From contig CM068325.1 of NCBI GenBank assembly GCA_034766995.1, positions 7,272,316 to 7,336,315 of the forward strand: DNA of 64,000 bases, given 5' to 3'. Every line of letters begins with the position of its first letter. Position 1 is the first letter of the stretch. The notes under the pieces are model-generated. The model searched no databases and was not told the DNA's origin. It worked only from the letters and a program-made list of their open reading frames with translations. A program made the position numbers and the translations under genes. This DNA comes from Acanthacorydalis orientalis (Eukaryota; Arthropoda; Insecta; Megaloptera; Corydalidae). Positions 44,150 through 54,529 of this stretch are shown here, piece by piece.

Positions 44150-44740
44150 GTGAACTTTTTTGTCAATTATTTTCATTATTTTGCAAACATATTCGTATAT
44201 CAAATTTTCATGGTGGTCTATGATCCCGTTAAAGTGATCACGTGGTACATTCATGAAAGAATTTCATATCTTTCTTTATACAAAATATTCAGTGGAATGT
44301 ACCAAAAGAATACTTTAAGATACGAATACGTTTTCAAAATAATACAGAAAATTAAAAAAAAATCATGAAAAATCATTTTCTGAAATAATAAATAGCATTT
44401 TTCAAAAAAAAATTACAAGAAAATATTATATCATCTTTATTTAAATATTTTTTTGTAATAAAATACATTAAATAATTATTCAAGTGAAGAAAAAATATTG
44501 CACGGACTTAAAATAAACCTGACACCTCGAATACGCGAAGCCGGCTCGCTACCGTCTATCAATCATGTTGGGAACGTGAGAAAATCTGTCTCATAATATG
44601 CGGAAACTTCGGAACCTTTTTTCTCGAAAATGGCTGGATAGTGCATGTTAGTAAGTTACTATATTAATAACTTTGGATTACCCTACCACTACGTGAAGTT
44701 TTGTCCCACACTCAGTTTAAAAAAGCGTAGCCTCCCCTTG
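44150..44740. mobile_element. foldback element, loop plus right arm
   Basis: The right arm matches the other foldback copies to the terminal CCTCCCCTTG. Its loop (about 44200-44300) is the reverse complement of the loop in the 26626-27681 copy, both carrying GATCCCGTTAAAGT on opposite strands. The left arm is missing. The tRNA-like stretch survives on the minus strand as GGTAGCGAGCCGGCTTC. Confidence 0.7.
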
Positions 44741-44771
44741 TAAGAGGACATAAATGTATATATGTATATAC

Positions 44772-46290
44772 GCTGCCAGAGAAAAGTATTTACACTGTTC
44801 TCTTTTTTGTAATTAAAAGTCTAATAAAAAAAAAATTGGAAATATTTCGGAACAAATTTATATATTTTCTATTGATTTATGTATTATTCATTTAATAACA
44901 TAAAAATATTAACAATATATCACTGTATCAAAAATGATTTTATTTTTGCACACAAAAATTGTCTTGGCACAGTCCTGTGTTTTATTTTGCCAATTTAGCT
45001 ACAATGAAATCCTTTACCCTACAATTACTTTTATAAGCAGGGAAATCCGCGGTAAATCATTACTCGTGCGACATTGAAGTTGTGGTAAGGCAAGTTTTTC
45101 AAATTGTATAGTAAAATGCCAATAAAATTAAGATGAGTCGAAAAACTACAGAATATAGATTACCTGAACGAAATACTATTTTGGATTTGCGTGCAAAAAG
45201 GGAAATCGATGCTTTTATTGGGGAAATAATAAATAGAGGCCGATTTACAACTCACAATGTCATTTATCGATTTAAGGACAAAGAAAACCGAACAAAAACT
45301 GGACATCCATTCCGAATAGAGAAGAATGGTCCTTTATAAAAACAACTAAAATAGATCCAAAAATCACTTCACCACAAGTGGCAGCAAAAATTAAAATAGA
45401 TTTTTATAAAACTGTGACCCCCATGTGCTTACTGCTGGTTATGATGCTTGAATACCTAGGGAAAGGCCTGTATCTGTATTATAATAAAATAAATAAGAGT
45501 AAAAGAATTACGTTTGCAAAAAAACACTAATAAAATATGGATTCTTGAATGAAAGCAATAAGTTCTGATGAAAGTAAATTTAATATTTTTCGCTGTGATG
45601 GTCGAATATCTGTCTGGCGAAAACCGAATACAGATTTGAATACAGAAAATTTGTAACTCACTGTGAAACAAGGGTGTGTCGGAATAATGGTGTGAGGTTG
45701 CTATACAGCATCTGGTGTGGGAGGGCTTGTGTTCATTGATTTGATAATGGATAAGATGGTTTATGTAAATATTTTGAGAAATAAATTAAAAACAGCGCTG
45801 AAAATCTGATTCTTGAAATGACTTCTTTCAACTTGAGAATGATACCAAGCAGATAGTCCACAGCCCACGTAGTAAAGAAATTGAATTTGCCCCCTCCTTT
45901 TACCCCCTTCCCATATGCTTAATACACAATCACAATCTCCTGGTTTAAATCCGATTGTGCATTCGTGGGATATACTGGATAAGAAAATCAGAAAACATAA
46001 TATTACTAATAAATCTCAATTAAAGGAAATGATTGTACGAGAATAGGGAAATATAAGGCCGGAAGTGGTGTAAAAATGAATTTCTCCGATGCCACATACA
46101 TTAAAAGAGGTGACAAAGAGAAATATTTTACCGACGTACTATTATTAATTTTATATATATTAATTTTAAGTATATATATTTAAGTATATTTAAGTATATA
46201 TATTTAAGTATATATTAATTTTAAGTTTTTTGAAAATATTTATTGGTGTAACTCAAATGACTGCAAGTTATGCAAATACTTTTTTCGCGG
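44772..46290 (+). mobile_element. Tc1-type element, degenerate
   Basis: Left end GCCAGAGAAAAGTATTTACA and right end complement GAAAAAAGTATTTGCATAAC form a short imperfect inverted repeat around the transposase remnant. A (TTTAAGTATA)n-like expansion sits at 46145-46230 inside the 3' part. Confidence 0.6.
45133..46140 (+). pseudogene. Tc1-type transposase remnant
   Basis: Fragments in order: MSRKTTEYRLPERNTILDLR, KITSPQVAAKIK, SDESKFNIFRCDGRISVWR (first catalytic Asp), GVGGLVFIDLIMDKMVYV, QSPGLNPIVHSWDILDKKIR and SPMPHTLKEVTKRN. At least eight stops or frameshifts. The order and motifs are those of Tc1 transposases. Confidence 0.75.
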
Positions 46291-46619
46291 AAAAACGACT
46301 CTATTTTAAATAATCATCCCTTTTCTGAAATTCTAACAAATTATTCATATTATATTTGTTTTTTTTTAATAAATAATACATTGATAAATATAAAATATAT
46401 ACGAATTTGTTACAAAATCCTTCCAAATATTTCAATAATACCCTTTTAATTGTAAAAAATCTTAACTGTGTAAATACGTTTTTCGAGTTATATATATATA
46501 TGTGTATATATATATATACATATATACATACGAGTATATACATATACACATACACAGTGTGTCAAAAACGTTTTCATACACCTTGTACATTTGATCAAAA
46601 CCTTTAAAAGTTCTCTTTT
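46291..46619. other. spacer with microsatellite
   Basis: AT-rich, with a TA/TG tract at 46490-46551. No gene. Confidence 0.5.
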
Positions 46620-47995
46620 TTGTTATTATTCAAAGAAAACTTTTATATATCGTTTTTTTCAAAATTTGCAAAACGCAATTCAGTGCTTTTGGAAATGTTC
46701 TTCATGAAAACCGCGAAAATTACATCACCATTTGCTACAACAGGCATGGTAGCAACACTAAAGAAAGAAGGACGAACTGTTCGCTCAAGTTTTAAACTAT
46801 CTGTGCCCATACAGGAAAATTCAATCTCTCAAATGCGGCGGACATCAAACGAAACGAACGGGTTACGGAAACAAAATCTCATAATAATTGATGAAATAAC
46901 GATGTTGAAAAAGTATGGATCGAACTCATTCCGTGAACTTGTGAAAGACCATAGACCTTTTGGGGAAAATGTTTTGCTGATTAGTGGAGACTTTCGTCAA
47001 ACGTTACCGGCGGTGCTGAGAGGGCTACGTTCGGATATTTTTAACGTTTGCGTCAAATCCAGTGAGTTATGGTATCGGTTTTCTAAGTTAATCTTGACGT
47101 CGAACACGAGATCAAACGGTCAAAACACCGAGCGAGTAGTTGCTGAAAGTAGGAACTGGAGCAACGGATCAAATACCAAATACTTACGATGGCGAAACGG
47201 ACATTCCATGCGATCCGGATCTTAATACAAAAAACTGATCACACGATGGTGAGAGCGCAGGCGGAATTGAAAGTATCGTACAGCAAATGTATGGACAGGA
47301 CATAATCCAGCTAAGAGAGGAGGTAATTAAAAGAAGAGTGATTCTTGCATCAGCTAATAGAGAAACACTTGAAATCGACAAGCGAATCGTCAAATGTTTA
47401 CCTGAACACCAACAAGTCTACTACACTGTTGACACAATTGCTTCCGAGGACAACAGTGATGCTAAGTGATCAAAAATGATACGAATTTCATCTGGAATCC
47501 CGCTTCATGAATTCGTTTTGAATCAAGGATCAATCGTGATATTAGTGCGTTAGCTGGACCCGAACAAAGATTTGTGCAACGGAACGAGGATTACGATCAC
47601 AGAACTGCACACGACTTCATAACGGGAAAAATTCTAAATGAATGCAACAAGGACGACGATAGTGAATCTATCGAGGATGGATCTTGCTCCATCTGATACA
47701 ACAGTGCCCTTTGCACTGAAGCCACGTCAGTTTCCGATATCCCTACATTTGTAATGACGATCGACAAATCACGAGGACACCACCTTGGAGCACGTTGGAA
47801 TTCATTTGAGGGAAACATTTTTCAACCATGGGCAACTTTATGTAGCGTACCTCGAAGCAAAAGCGAGCAGAAGATCAATACATCCATCTGAAATACATCT
47901 CAACAAGGACCTATCCTCATTGTCAGTGAGGATAGATTTTTTTGTGAAGGATGTGGTGTATAAGGACATTTTCACATTGGATAGGTTTCAAGTTC
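46620..47995 (+). pseudogene. Helitron Pif1-type helicase remnant
   Basis: Pieces of the Pif1-like helicase of Helitrons: ATTGMVATLKKEGRTVRSSF, LIIIDEITMLKKYG (Walker B), LISGDFRQTLPAVLRG and LILTSNTRS. After frameshifts come YGQDIIQLREEVIKRRVILA, IPLHEFVLNQGSIVI, LKPRQFPISLHL and FFNHGQLYVAYLEAK. The Walker A segment and the Rep nuclease domain are not present. Several stops; inactive. No terminal hairpin was found. Confidence 0.75.
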
Positions 47996-48529
47996 AATTC
48001 ATTCAGTTTCGTTCTTACTCATTTGTTATATTTTAAAATATTGTTGTGAAAACCTACAGACGGTTTTCTTTTCTATTTTCCCGTCAATTTCGACGGACTA
48101 TACATCAGTTTATAATATTTTCTATTCTAATAACAAAACAATAATTAAGGACACATTAAAAACAATATTCAAATTATATTTCCGAAAAGAAATATTGCGA
48201 CGATACGAAAACAGAGCATTAATTACTAACGAGACGCTGATGGTGGTTGTGTGAATTCGGAGGCGACGTTGTTCTGCCTCGATCGGACTGCCGGCCGAGA
48301 AGCACAGCGGCAACAAATGCGCCCACTTCGACGGAGAACTCCGAATAACGACGTCGGCGGCGAACGCACGACACATTTAATTTTTCGATGCGGGAGACGT
48401 CACCAGAGCGTTCTCTTCTTCCCACAAGCGCTAGATAATGTAAAAACAGCTGTTCAATTGTCTAAAGCTTTAAAAGTCGATACATTTATGTGATTAAATC
48501 ATCGAGAAACAAACAACCCTACAACATAA
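47996..48529. other. unassigned spacer
   Basis: A GC-richer patch at 48240-48420 has frames on both strands without recognisable domains. No gene claimed. Confidence 0.4.
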
Positions 48530-48672
48530 AAAGGCGTGTTTTCATTACGAGCTTCGATCGAAACTCGTTTAAGAACCAGCGACCTTGTAATTTCGATTAA
48601 GTTTTCATCCTTATTGTACTACATAACGTAAAGAAGTTCTTGTTCTTTTCTTGACCGCCTTAATTTACGCTT
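48530..48672 (-). pseudogene. degenerate ankyrin unit beyond the stop
   Basis: Continuing the NACHT-ANK frame past its TGA gives KDENLIEITRSLVL and VSIEARNENTPF, clearly a further 70-residue ankyrin unit with one extra stop. The ORF end at 48673 is therefore a truncation within a once longer array. Confidence 0.55.
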
Positions 48673-51600
48673 TCATTTATGCGCTATAAAATCAGAGAAT
48701 GCACTAGAACCGCATTCAAGTGCAATTGAAAGAGGAGTCTTTCCGAAGACATCACGAGCTTCGATCGATATGCCTTCAGAAACCAGCAAACGTGCGACTT
48801 CGGCCATGTTTTCTTTCGTATTCGCAGCCAGATGATGTAAGGCAGTCGATTTATCGTTATCGACCGCCTTAACGTCCGCTTCCATTTCTTTGATCAAGTA
48901 CTCGCAGAGGGCGCGAGAACCGAATCTGCAAGCGACATGAAGGGGCGTTCTTCCGTAGTCATCACGAGCATCGATCGATATGCCTTCAGAAAGCAGCAAA
49001 CGTGCAACTTCGTCCATGTTTTCTTTCGTATTCATAGCCAGATGATGTAAGGTGGTCGAGTTTTCGTTATCGACCGCCTTAACGTCCGCTTCCATTTCTT
49101 TGATCAAGTACTCGCAGTGTGCGCGAGAACCGAATGCGCACGCGACATGAAGAGGCGTTCTTCCGAAGACATCACGAGCTTCGATCGATATGCCTTCAGA
49201 AACCAGCAAACGTGCGACTTCTGCCATGTTTTCTTTCGTATTCGCAGCCAGATGATGTAAGGCGGTCGATTTATTGTTACTGACCGCCTTAACGTCCGCT
49301 TTCATTTCTTTGATCAAGTACTCGCAGAGGGCGCGAGAACCGAATCTGCAAGCGACATGAAGGGGCGTTCTTCCGTAGTCATCACGAGCATCGATCGATA
49401 TGCCTTCAGAAAGCAGCAAACGTGCAACTTCGTCCATGTTTTCTTTCGTATTCATAGCCAGATGATGTAAGGTGGTCGAGTTTTCGTTATCGACCGCCTT
49501 AACATCCGCTTTCATTTCCTTGATCAAGTACTCGCAGAGTGCGCGAGAACCGAATGCGCAAGCGACATGAAGAGGCGTTCTTCCGTCGTCATCACGAGCA
49601 TCAATCGAAGTGCCTTCAGAAACCAGCAAACGTGCAACTTCGTCCATGTTTTCTTTCGTATTCATAGCCAGATGATGTAAGGTGGTCGAGTTTTCGTTAT
49701 CGACCGCCTTAACATCCGCTTTCATTTCTTTGATCAAGTACTCGCAGTGTGCGCGAGAACCGAATGCGCAAGCGACATGAAGAGGCGTTCTTCCGTCGTC
49801 AACACGAGCATCAATCGAAGTGCCTTCGGAAACCAGCAAACGTGCAACTTCGGCCATGTTTTCTTTCGTATTCGCAGCCAGATGATGTAAGGTGGTCGAG
49901 TTTTCGTTATCAACCGCCTTAACGTCCGCTTTCATTTCTTTGATCAAGTAATCGCAGAGGGCGCGAGAACCGAATCTGCAAGCGACATGAAGGGGCGTTC
50001 TTCCGTAGTCATCACGAGCATCGATCGATATGCCTTCAGAAAGTAGCAAACGTGCAACTTCGTCCATGTTTTCTTTCGTATTCATAGCCAGATGATGTAA
50101 GGTGGTCGAGTTTTCGTTATCGACCGCCTTAACGTCCGCTTTCATTTCTTTGATCAAGTAATCGCAGAGGGCGCGAGAACCGAATCTGCAAGCGACATGA
50201 AGGGGCGTTCTTCCGTAGTCATCACGAGCATCGATCGATATGCCTTCAGAAAGTAGCAAACGTGCAACTTCGTCCATGTTTTCTTTCGTATTCATAGCCA
50301 GATGATGTAAGGTGGTCGAGTTTTCGTTATCGACCGCCTTAACGTCCGCTTTCATTTCTTTGATCAAGTAATCGCAGAGGGCGCGAGAACCGAATCTGCA
50401 AGCGACATGAAGGGGCGTTCTTCCGTAGTCATCACGAGCATCGATCGATATGCCTTCAGAAAGTAGCAAACGTGCAACTTCGGCCATGTGTTCATTCGTA
50501 CTATGTGCCAGATGATGTAAAGTGGTCGAGCTTACGTTATCGACCGCCTTAACATCCGCTTCCATTTCTTTGATCAAGTACTCGCAGAGGGCGCGAGAAC
50601 CGAATCTGCAAGCGACATGAAGAGGCGTTCTTCCGAAGACATCACGAGCTTCGATCGAAATGCCTCTTGAAATAAGTTCGCTTACAAGTCCGATTTTTTC
50701 TTGATCGTGTGTTGCTGCCAGCATGTGTAAAACTGTTGCCTCATCATTGTCGGTAACGAAAACATCTGCTTGGTTTGTATTTAACAGGCACTCACAGACA
50801 GATTTCGATGCAGAAGAGGATGCGTGATGAAGTGGAGTTAGACCTTCAGTATTTCTAGTGTTGACCAAATCGGTGTTTGCTAAAAGTCGCACTATCTCCA
50901 CCGATCCGTCTCGTTCCTCGGATATCCGTGTTAGTAAATGCAGAATGGTGTTCCCATAGCTGTCGTATATATGATTTAGATTCACATCAGTTTCCTCCAG
51001 AATGTATTTTGACAGAGACGCGTGCCCTGACATTGTTGCGTAATACAACGGCGTATTTTCGTCTTCGTCTATCGTGTTGATCAGTTCGTCTCTGTGAGTT
51101 GCTTCCGTGTGTTTCATTAGGTTTCTCACTATTTCCTTATATCCGTTCTTCGATGCGTGAAGTAAGCACTGCTCTTTGTCAGAAATGAAATCCGTTATGT
51201 TTTCGTCGCTTTTCGTCAACAGCAGGTCGAGATTCTTCCACATCTGTGCGACGCATGCGTACTGCACTGGCGTGTATCCGAAGAAGTCGTCTCTTGCATT
51301 CATGTCGAACTCGTATCGGAGCAACTGTTTGAAGATGTTGTCGAACTCATACGTGGCACATAAGTGAAGTGCAGTTCGGCCGAATTCGTCTGTCGAGTTG
51401 ACAAACGTACTGCTTTCTTCCTTACCGATTAAATCATCGAACCGATCAATATCACCGCTCAGTAAGGTTTTGAACAATTTTGATGATTTTTCATCTTTAA
51501 TGGAAAGGAGGTCGAAAAAATGCTTAAGTGTTTTTCTTTCCGAACGAAAGATGGTTTTGGTGAGGAACTCTCTCGATTTTTCTCGATCGTCTTTGATCAG

Positions 51601-52884
51601 TTTGTGAAAAAACTCCGCTGCAAAGTATTCTGCGAACATTCTATGCGTGTATTTTGGAGTACCGTCACGTACGGATTCAATTATGCCCGTCTTCTCTTCG
51701 CCACTTTCGATTTCATCTAAGAAATGTTTTAGCTGTTCCTTTTGGCTATTCACTAAAATGCACTCAGAGTATTTTTGTTTCAAGTTTTCTAACTCGATTT
51801 CATCTCCAAACAGCAAATATATACTTGCCAATTGGTGATTTTCTTTAAACAATTTCAAACTATCCTCGAGATCTTTTCTGTTTGCTGGTAAAGCGGATTC
51901 AAAATCACGTTGTGTTTTCTCTTCGACGTATATTCTCCATTTCAGTCGCACGAATTCTTCGAAGAGTTCCAATAAGTCAACACGTTTCGGTAATGGTAAA
52001 TCATTGCGAGGATCGACATAATCTTCATATTCCTTCTCGTACACATCGCCGATTAGTCTACATTCGAGCGGAGTGTTCATTAATCGGCCGGATTCGTTAA
52101 CGGTCGACGATTCCACCGAATGTATTAGCGCTTCAATGAACCGCTTTGAACGTGCCTCGTCGCCGTTTCCGCTTGTATTCCATCGTTTCTTGAGAAACGA
52201 CACCGCGTCTTCTTTATTAAACGGAGCCAACTGATGGCAAAGACGATTGAATTCGTCTTCCAGATATTCTTGTTCGTTCGGTCGCGATGTAATGAATATT
52301 TTGAATCTGCCGGTTTTGTTTAGACTTGTAACGAGATCGACAACGGGCTGCCTGTGATCCGGGGCGATTTCGTCGAATGCATCGAACAGAATTGTAATTT
52401 TCGGCCACACCGCGAAGAGATTTTCTTCGAATTTGTCGAAGTGTTGAGAATTGACGATGAATTCTATTGAAGATTTGTCGTCGAATGTCTTTCTCGCTTC
52501 GAATTCTCTCACATAATCCATCAAATTCACGTAAATAACCCAAGTATTTCGGTCCTGTTCGATGAACTTCGACGCGAGTCTCGATAATAACGCGGTCTTC
52601 CCCATTCCCGGGGAAGCACATATGATAGTTAGATCTCCGCTTCGATCCGTCAACTGATGATCATCAAACTGCTTTGTAACTCGTTCACGTATAAAATTCC
52701 TTACATGTTTCATCGATCCGTGAGATTTGTGCAAATAGAATTTCGACTCAGAGTGCTCGATCCACAGTATATTTTTTTTGTCGTTTAATTCGCAAAGCAG
52801 TTTAAATTCTTGATCTGGATTCTGTTCTGGTAATAACAAGAGGTTGTCGGTCTCGTGTTTCTCTTTTGAATCAGTGGGCTGCAT
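48673..52884 (-). CDS. NACHT-ankyrin STAND NTPase (NLR-like)
   Basis: 1403 codons. Residues 1-85 are a linker (SKFYLHKSHGSMKHVRNFI). The NACHT P-loop NTPase has Walker A ICASPGMGKTALL at about 88-100, Walker B ITILFDAFDEIAP at 163-175 and FITSRPN at about 197-203. The helical part contains MNTPLECRLIGDVYEKEY and ends in the YTHRMFAEYFAAEFF box typical of NACHT proteins. Ankyrin repeats begin near residue 500. The last ~660 residues are nine double repeats of exactly 70 residues plus a partial one, almost identical at DNA level. STAND proteins switch by nucleotide-driven oligomerisation after the repeats sense a ligand; an immune or defence sensor role is inferred. The upstream nuclease-like ORF is in the same frame, so this may be the C-terminal part of one protein. 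Confidence 0.88.
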   Translation of the reverse strand: MQPTDSKEKHETDNLLLLPEQNPDQEFKLLCELNDKKNILWIEHSESKFYLHKSHGSMKHVRNFIRERVTKQFDDHQLTDRSGDLTIICASPGMGKTALLSRLASKFIEQDRNTWVIYVNLMDYVREFEARKTFDDKSSIEFIVNSQHFDKFEENLFAVWPKITILFDAFDEIAPDHRQPVVDLVTSLNKTGRFKIFITSRPNEQEYLEDEFNRLCHQLAPFNKEDAVSFLKKRWNTSGNGDEARSKRFIEALIHSVESSTVNESGRLMNTPLECRLIGDVYEKEYEDYVDPRNDLPLPKRVDLLELFEEFVRLKWRIYVEEKTQRDFESALPANRKDLEDSLKLFKENHQLASIYLLFGDEIELENLKQKYSECILVNSQKEQLKHFLDEIESGEEKTGIIESVRDGTPKYTHRMFAEYFAAEFFHKLIKDDREKSREFLTKTIFRSERKTLKHFFDLLSIKDEKSSKLFKTLLSGDIDRFDDLIGKEESSTFVNSTDEFGRTALHLCATYEFDNIFKQLLRYEFDMNARDDFFGYTPVQYACVAQMWKNLDLLLTKSDENITDFISDKEQCLLHASKNGYKEIVRNLMKHTEATHRDELINTIDEDENTPLYYATMSGHASLSKYILEETDVNLNHIYDSYGNTILHLLTRISEERDGSVEIVRLLANTDLVNTRNTEGLTPLHHASSSASKSVCECLLNTNQADVFVTDNDEATVLHMLAATHDQEKIGLVSELISRGISIEARDVFGRTPLHVACRFGSRALCEYLIKEMEADVKAVDNVSSTTLHHLAHSTNEHMAEVARLLLSEGISIDARDDYGRTPLHVACRFGSRALCDYLIKEMKADVKAVDNENSTTLHHLAMNTKENMDEVARLLLSEGISIDARDDYGRTPLHVACRFGSRALCDYLIKEMKADVKAVDNENSTTLHHLAMNTKENMDEVARLLLSEGISIDARDDYGRTPLHVACRFGSRALCDYLIKEMKADVKAVDNENSTTLHHLAANTKENMAEVARLLVSEGTSIDARVDDGRTPLHVACAFGSRAHCEYLIKEMKADVKAVDNENSTTLHHLAMNTKENMDEVARLLVSEGTSIDARDDDGRTPLHVACAFGSRALCEYLIKEMKADVKAVDNENSTTLHHLAMNTKENMDEVARLLLSEGISIDARDDYGRTPLHVACRFGSRALCEYLIKEMKADVKAVSNNKSTALHHLAANTKENMAEVARLLVSEGISIEARDVFGRTPLHVACAFGSRAHCEYLIKEMEADVKAVDNENSTTLHHLAMNTKENMDEVARLLLSEGISIDARDDYGRTPLHVACRFGSRALCEYLIKEMEADVKAVDNDKSTALHHLAANTKENMAEVARLLVSEGISIEARDVFGKTPLSIALECGSSAFSDFIAHK

Positions 52885-53016
52885 GTCCTTGCTCGATAAA
52901 TCTTATCGATTTTTTGAAAACTTTTTCACACGAAGATTATGAAAATCTGTCTCTGTCATGCCGCTAAAGGCGTAGACGTCGTCTTTGTTGTTGAAATCGA
53001 ATCGATTTATGTCGAT
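52885..53016 (-). other. in-frame linker with two TAA codons
   Basis: 132 bases joining the two ORFs in the same frame (the codon phase at 53019 and 52884 agrees). Between TAA at 53017-53019 and TAA near 52914 the frame reads FDFNNKDDVYAFSGMTETDF, which looks like coding sequence. Donor-like GTATAG (about 53028) and acceptor-like ATGCAG (about 52879) could remove both stops by splicing. Confidence 0.55.
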
Positions 53017-54519
53017 TTAATTTCTATACGTAACGCGTCTGCCTATATAAGAAGCGTCCGTCGATCTGAGCATGTACGCGGAGGGAACGATTTCGACCGG
53101 ATCAGCTGATGTAATGAGCTTAAACAGAAATTCATTTCTGATGCTGTGGCAGATGTCCGGCCGAAAGACCTGTTCCAATTTCATACGACGTGTCTGAAAC
53201 AGAACTTCTTTCTCTAAGAGTTCCTGTTGCTTCGACGGCATGAGTTCATTAAATTTAAAGTCATCGTCAATACACTGCACATTGTTCGCACTCAAAGATG
53301 TAGATTTTGAGACGATTATAAACCTGACACGTTCCCAAGATGGAATATCGAGTGCAGTTTCGCACGAGGAACAAGCAATCACCAACACACTCACTTTATT
53401 TAATCGCAGATCACTTATAAGTCTGTTTTGATCATAAGTTTTGAACTCGTCGTCGCTAATCACGTGGAATGTTCCTTCTTCCAAGCACTGCACCACTTTC
53501 ACGAGTGAAAAGTCCACGCTGCAACGCGTCTTCACATGACAAATGTGCACATTTTGTTCGATTTTTTTTCTGAATTCCCGTAAACTGTCTTCAGTGAATC
53601 GGATGCCGTGTGTTTCAATCCGATTCAAATGGAATTCGCTGAAGACATTCGACGGGTTCTGTATTTTTTCTTTAGCCGCATCAAACCATTCCATGCATTC
53701 TTGTCTACCGACGAAATATGCTCGTGGATCGCTCGCCCATCCTGCTATGGTATTGTAAAGATCCTTGTAAATATTATTAACTTTCGCTTCGTCATCGACA
53801 TGAAGAAACTTTTTTATTTCATCTTTGGTTTCTTGTTCAACCTCTATATTGCAAAAATTAACAAATATCCGTAATTTATTAAAAAATTTTTTAGCAATAA
53901 GCGATAAGTTTTTCCCATTTTTGTCAAAAACTTTTTCGCGAAGAGATCGATCATCTTGTAAAAAGTTTACAAGTTCTATGTAGTCTTTCTTGAACTTGTA
54001 AAGTGTCCCAATTTCTTCATCACACTTCTCGAATATATTTTCGTGGCGTTGATTACTGAACTCTAATCCGACATTTGTCATTAACGCGAGTTCGGTTATT
54101 TTACCCTTATGCTTTGTTTCGAAATTTTTGTCTTGGATTTCTTCTTTAAACGAATCAAAGTACATGTTTAGAGAAAAAATCGACTTTTTCGGAAAGAACA
54201 TCATCTCAGATTTTATATTTTTCTCGTTATCGGATATGTGTTTAAGTTGAAATAGTTTGTATTTCCATTCGTTGCCTTCTACGTAATGCAAGACAATGTC
54301 GTCGAATTTTCCAGCGTCTTCCATTTCGCATGCCAGACGAAATTCTTCGGAATTCGCATTTAGCTGCTTACACATTAGGTACATAATGACTTTATATTGG
54401 TAATCACGGCCGTGAGAGCATATCTTGTCTCCTGCGGGAGTATAACTTCTTTCGAAACTCTCAACACTGTGTCCGTTGGCTGGAACAATTGAATCATGAT
54501 TGTTCGTTGAAGACGTCAT
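53017..54519 (-). CDS. PD-(D/E)xK nuclease-like protein, N-terminal to NACHT-ANK
   Basis: 500 codons from ATG 54519 (MTSSTNNHDSIVPANG). The longer frame to 54549 is probably intronic, because TTCTTTTTTTGCAG ends at 54530 and gives an exon start at 54529. Near residues 37-93 the order GRDYQYKVIMYLM, Glu65 (LACEMED), Asp73/Asp74 (KFDDIVLHYV) and Gln91-x-Lys93 (FQLKHI) matches the E-D-QxK layout of PD-(D/E)xK nucleases of the DUF4297/Cap4 kind. The rest is mixed alpha/beta with no domain I can name. Its end lies 132 bases upstream of the NACHT-ANK start, same strand and frame. The fold assignment rests on motif reading alone. Confidence 0.65.
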   Translation of the reverse strand: MTSSTNNHDSIVPANGHSVESFERSYTPAGDKICSHGRDYQYKVIMYLMCKQLNANSEEFRLACEMEDAGKFDDIVLHYVEGNEWKYKLFQLKHISDNEKNIKSEMMFFPKKSIFSLNMYFDSFKEEIQDKNFETKHKGKITELALMTNVGLEFSNQRHENIFEKCDEEIGTLYKFKKDYIELVNFLQDDRSLREKVFDKNGKNLSLIAKKFFNKLRIFVNFCNIEVEQETKDEIKKFLHVDDEAKVNNIYKDLYNTIAGWASDPRAYFVGRQECMEWFDAAKEKIQNPSNVFSEFHLNRIETHGIRFTEDSLREFRKKIEQNVHICHVKTRCSVDFSLVKVVQCLEEGTFHVISDDEFKTYDQNRLISDLRLNKVSVLVIACSSCETALDIPSWERVRFIIVSKSTSLSANNVQCIDDDFKFNELMPSKQQELLEKEVLFQTRRMKLEQVFRPDICHSIRNEFLFKLITSADPVEIVPSAYMLRSTDASYIGRRVTYRN

Positions 54520-54529
54520 CGTCGCGTGT

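Noticed and set aside
48122..48425. Overlapping Arg/Ser-rich frames on the minus strand
   Set aside because: Composition-driven frames in a GC patch without domain or splice support.
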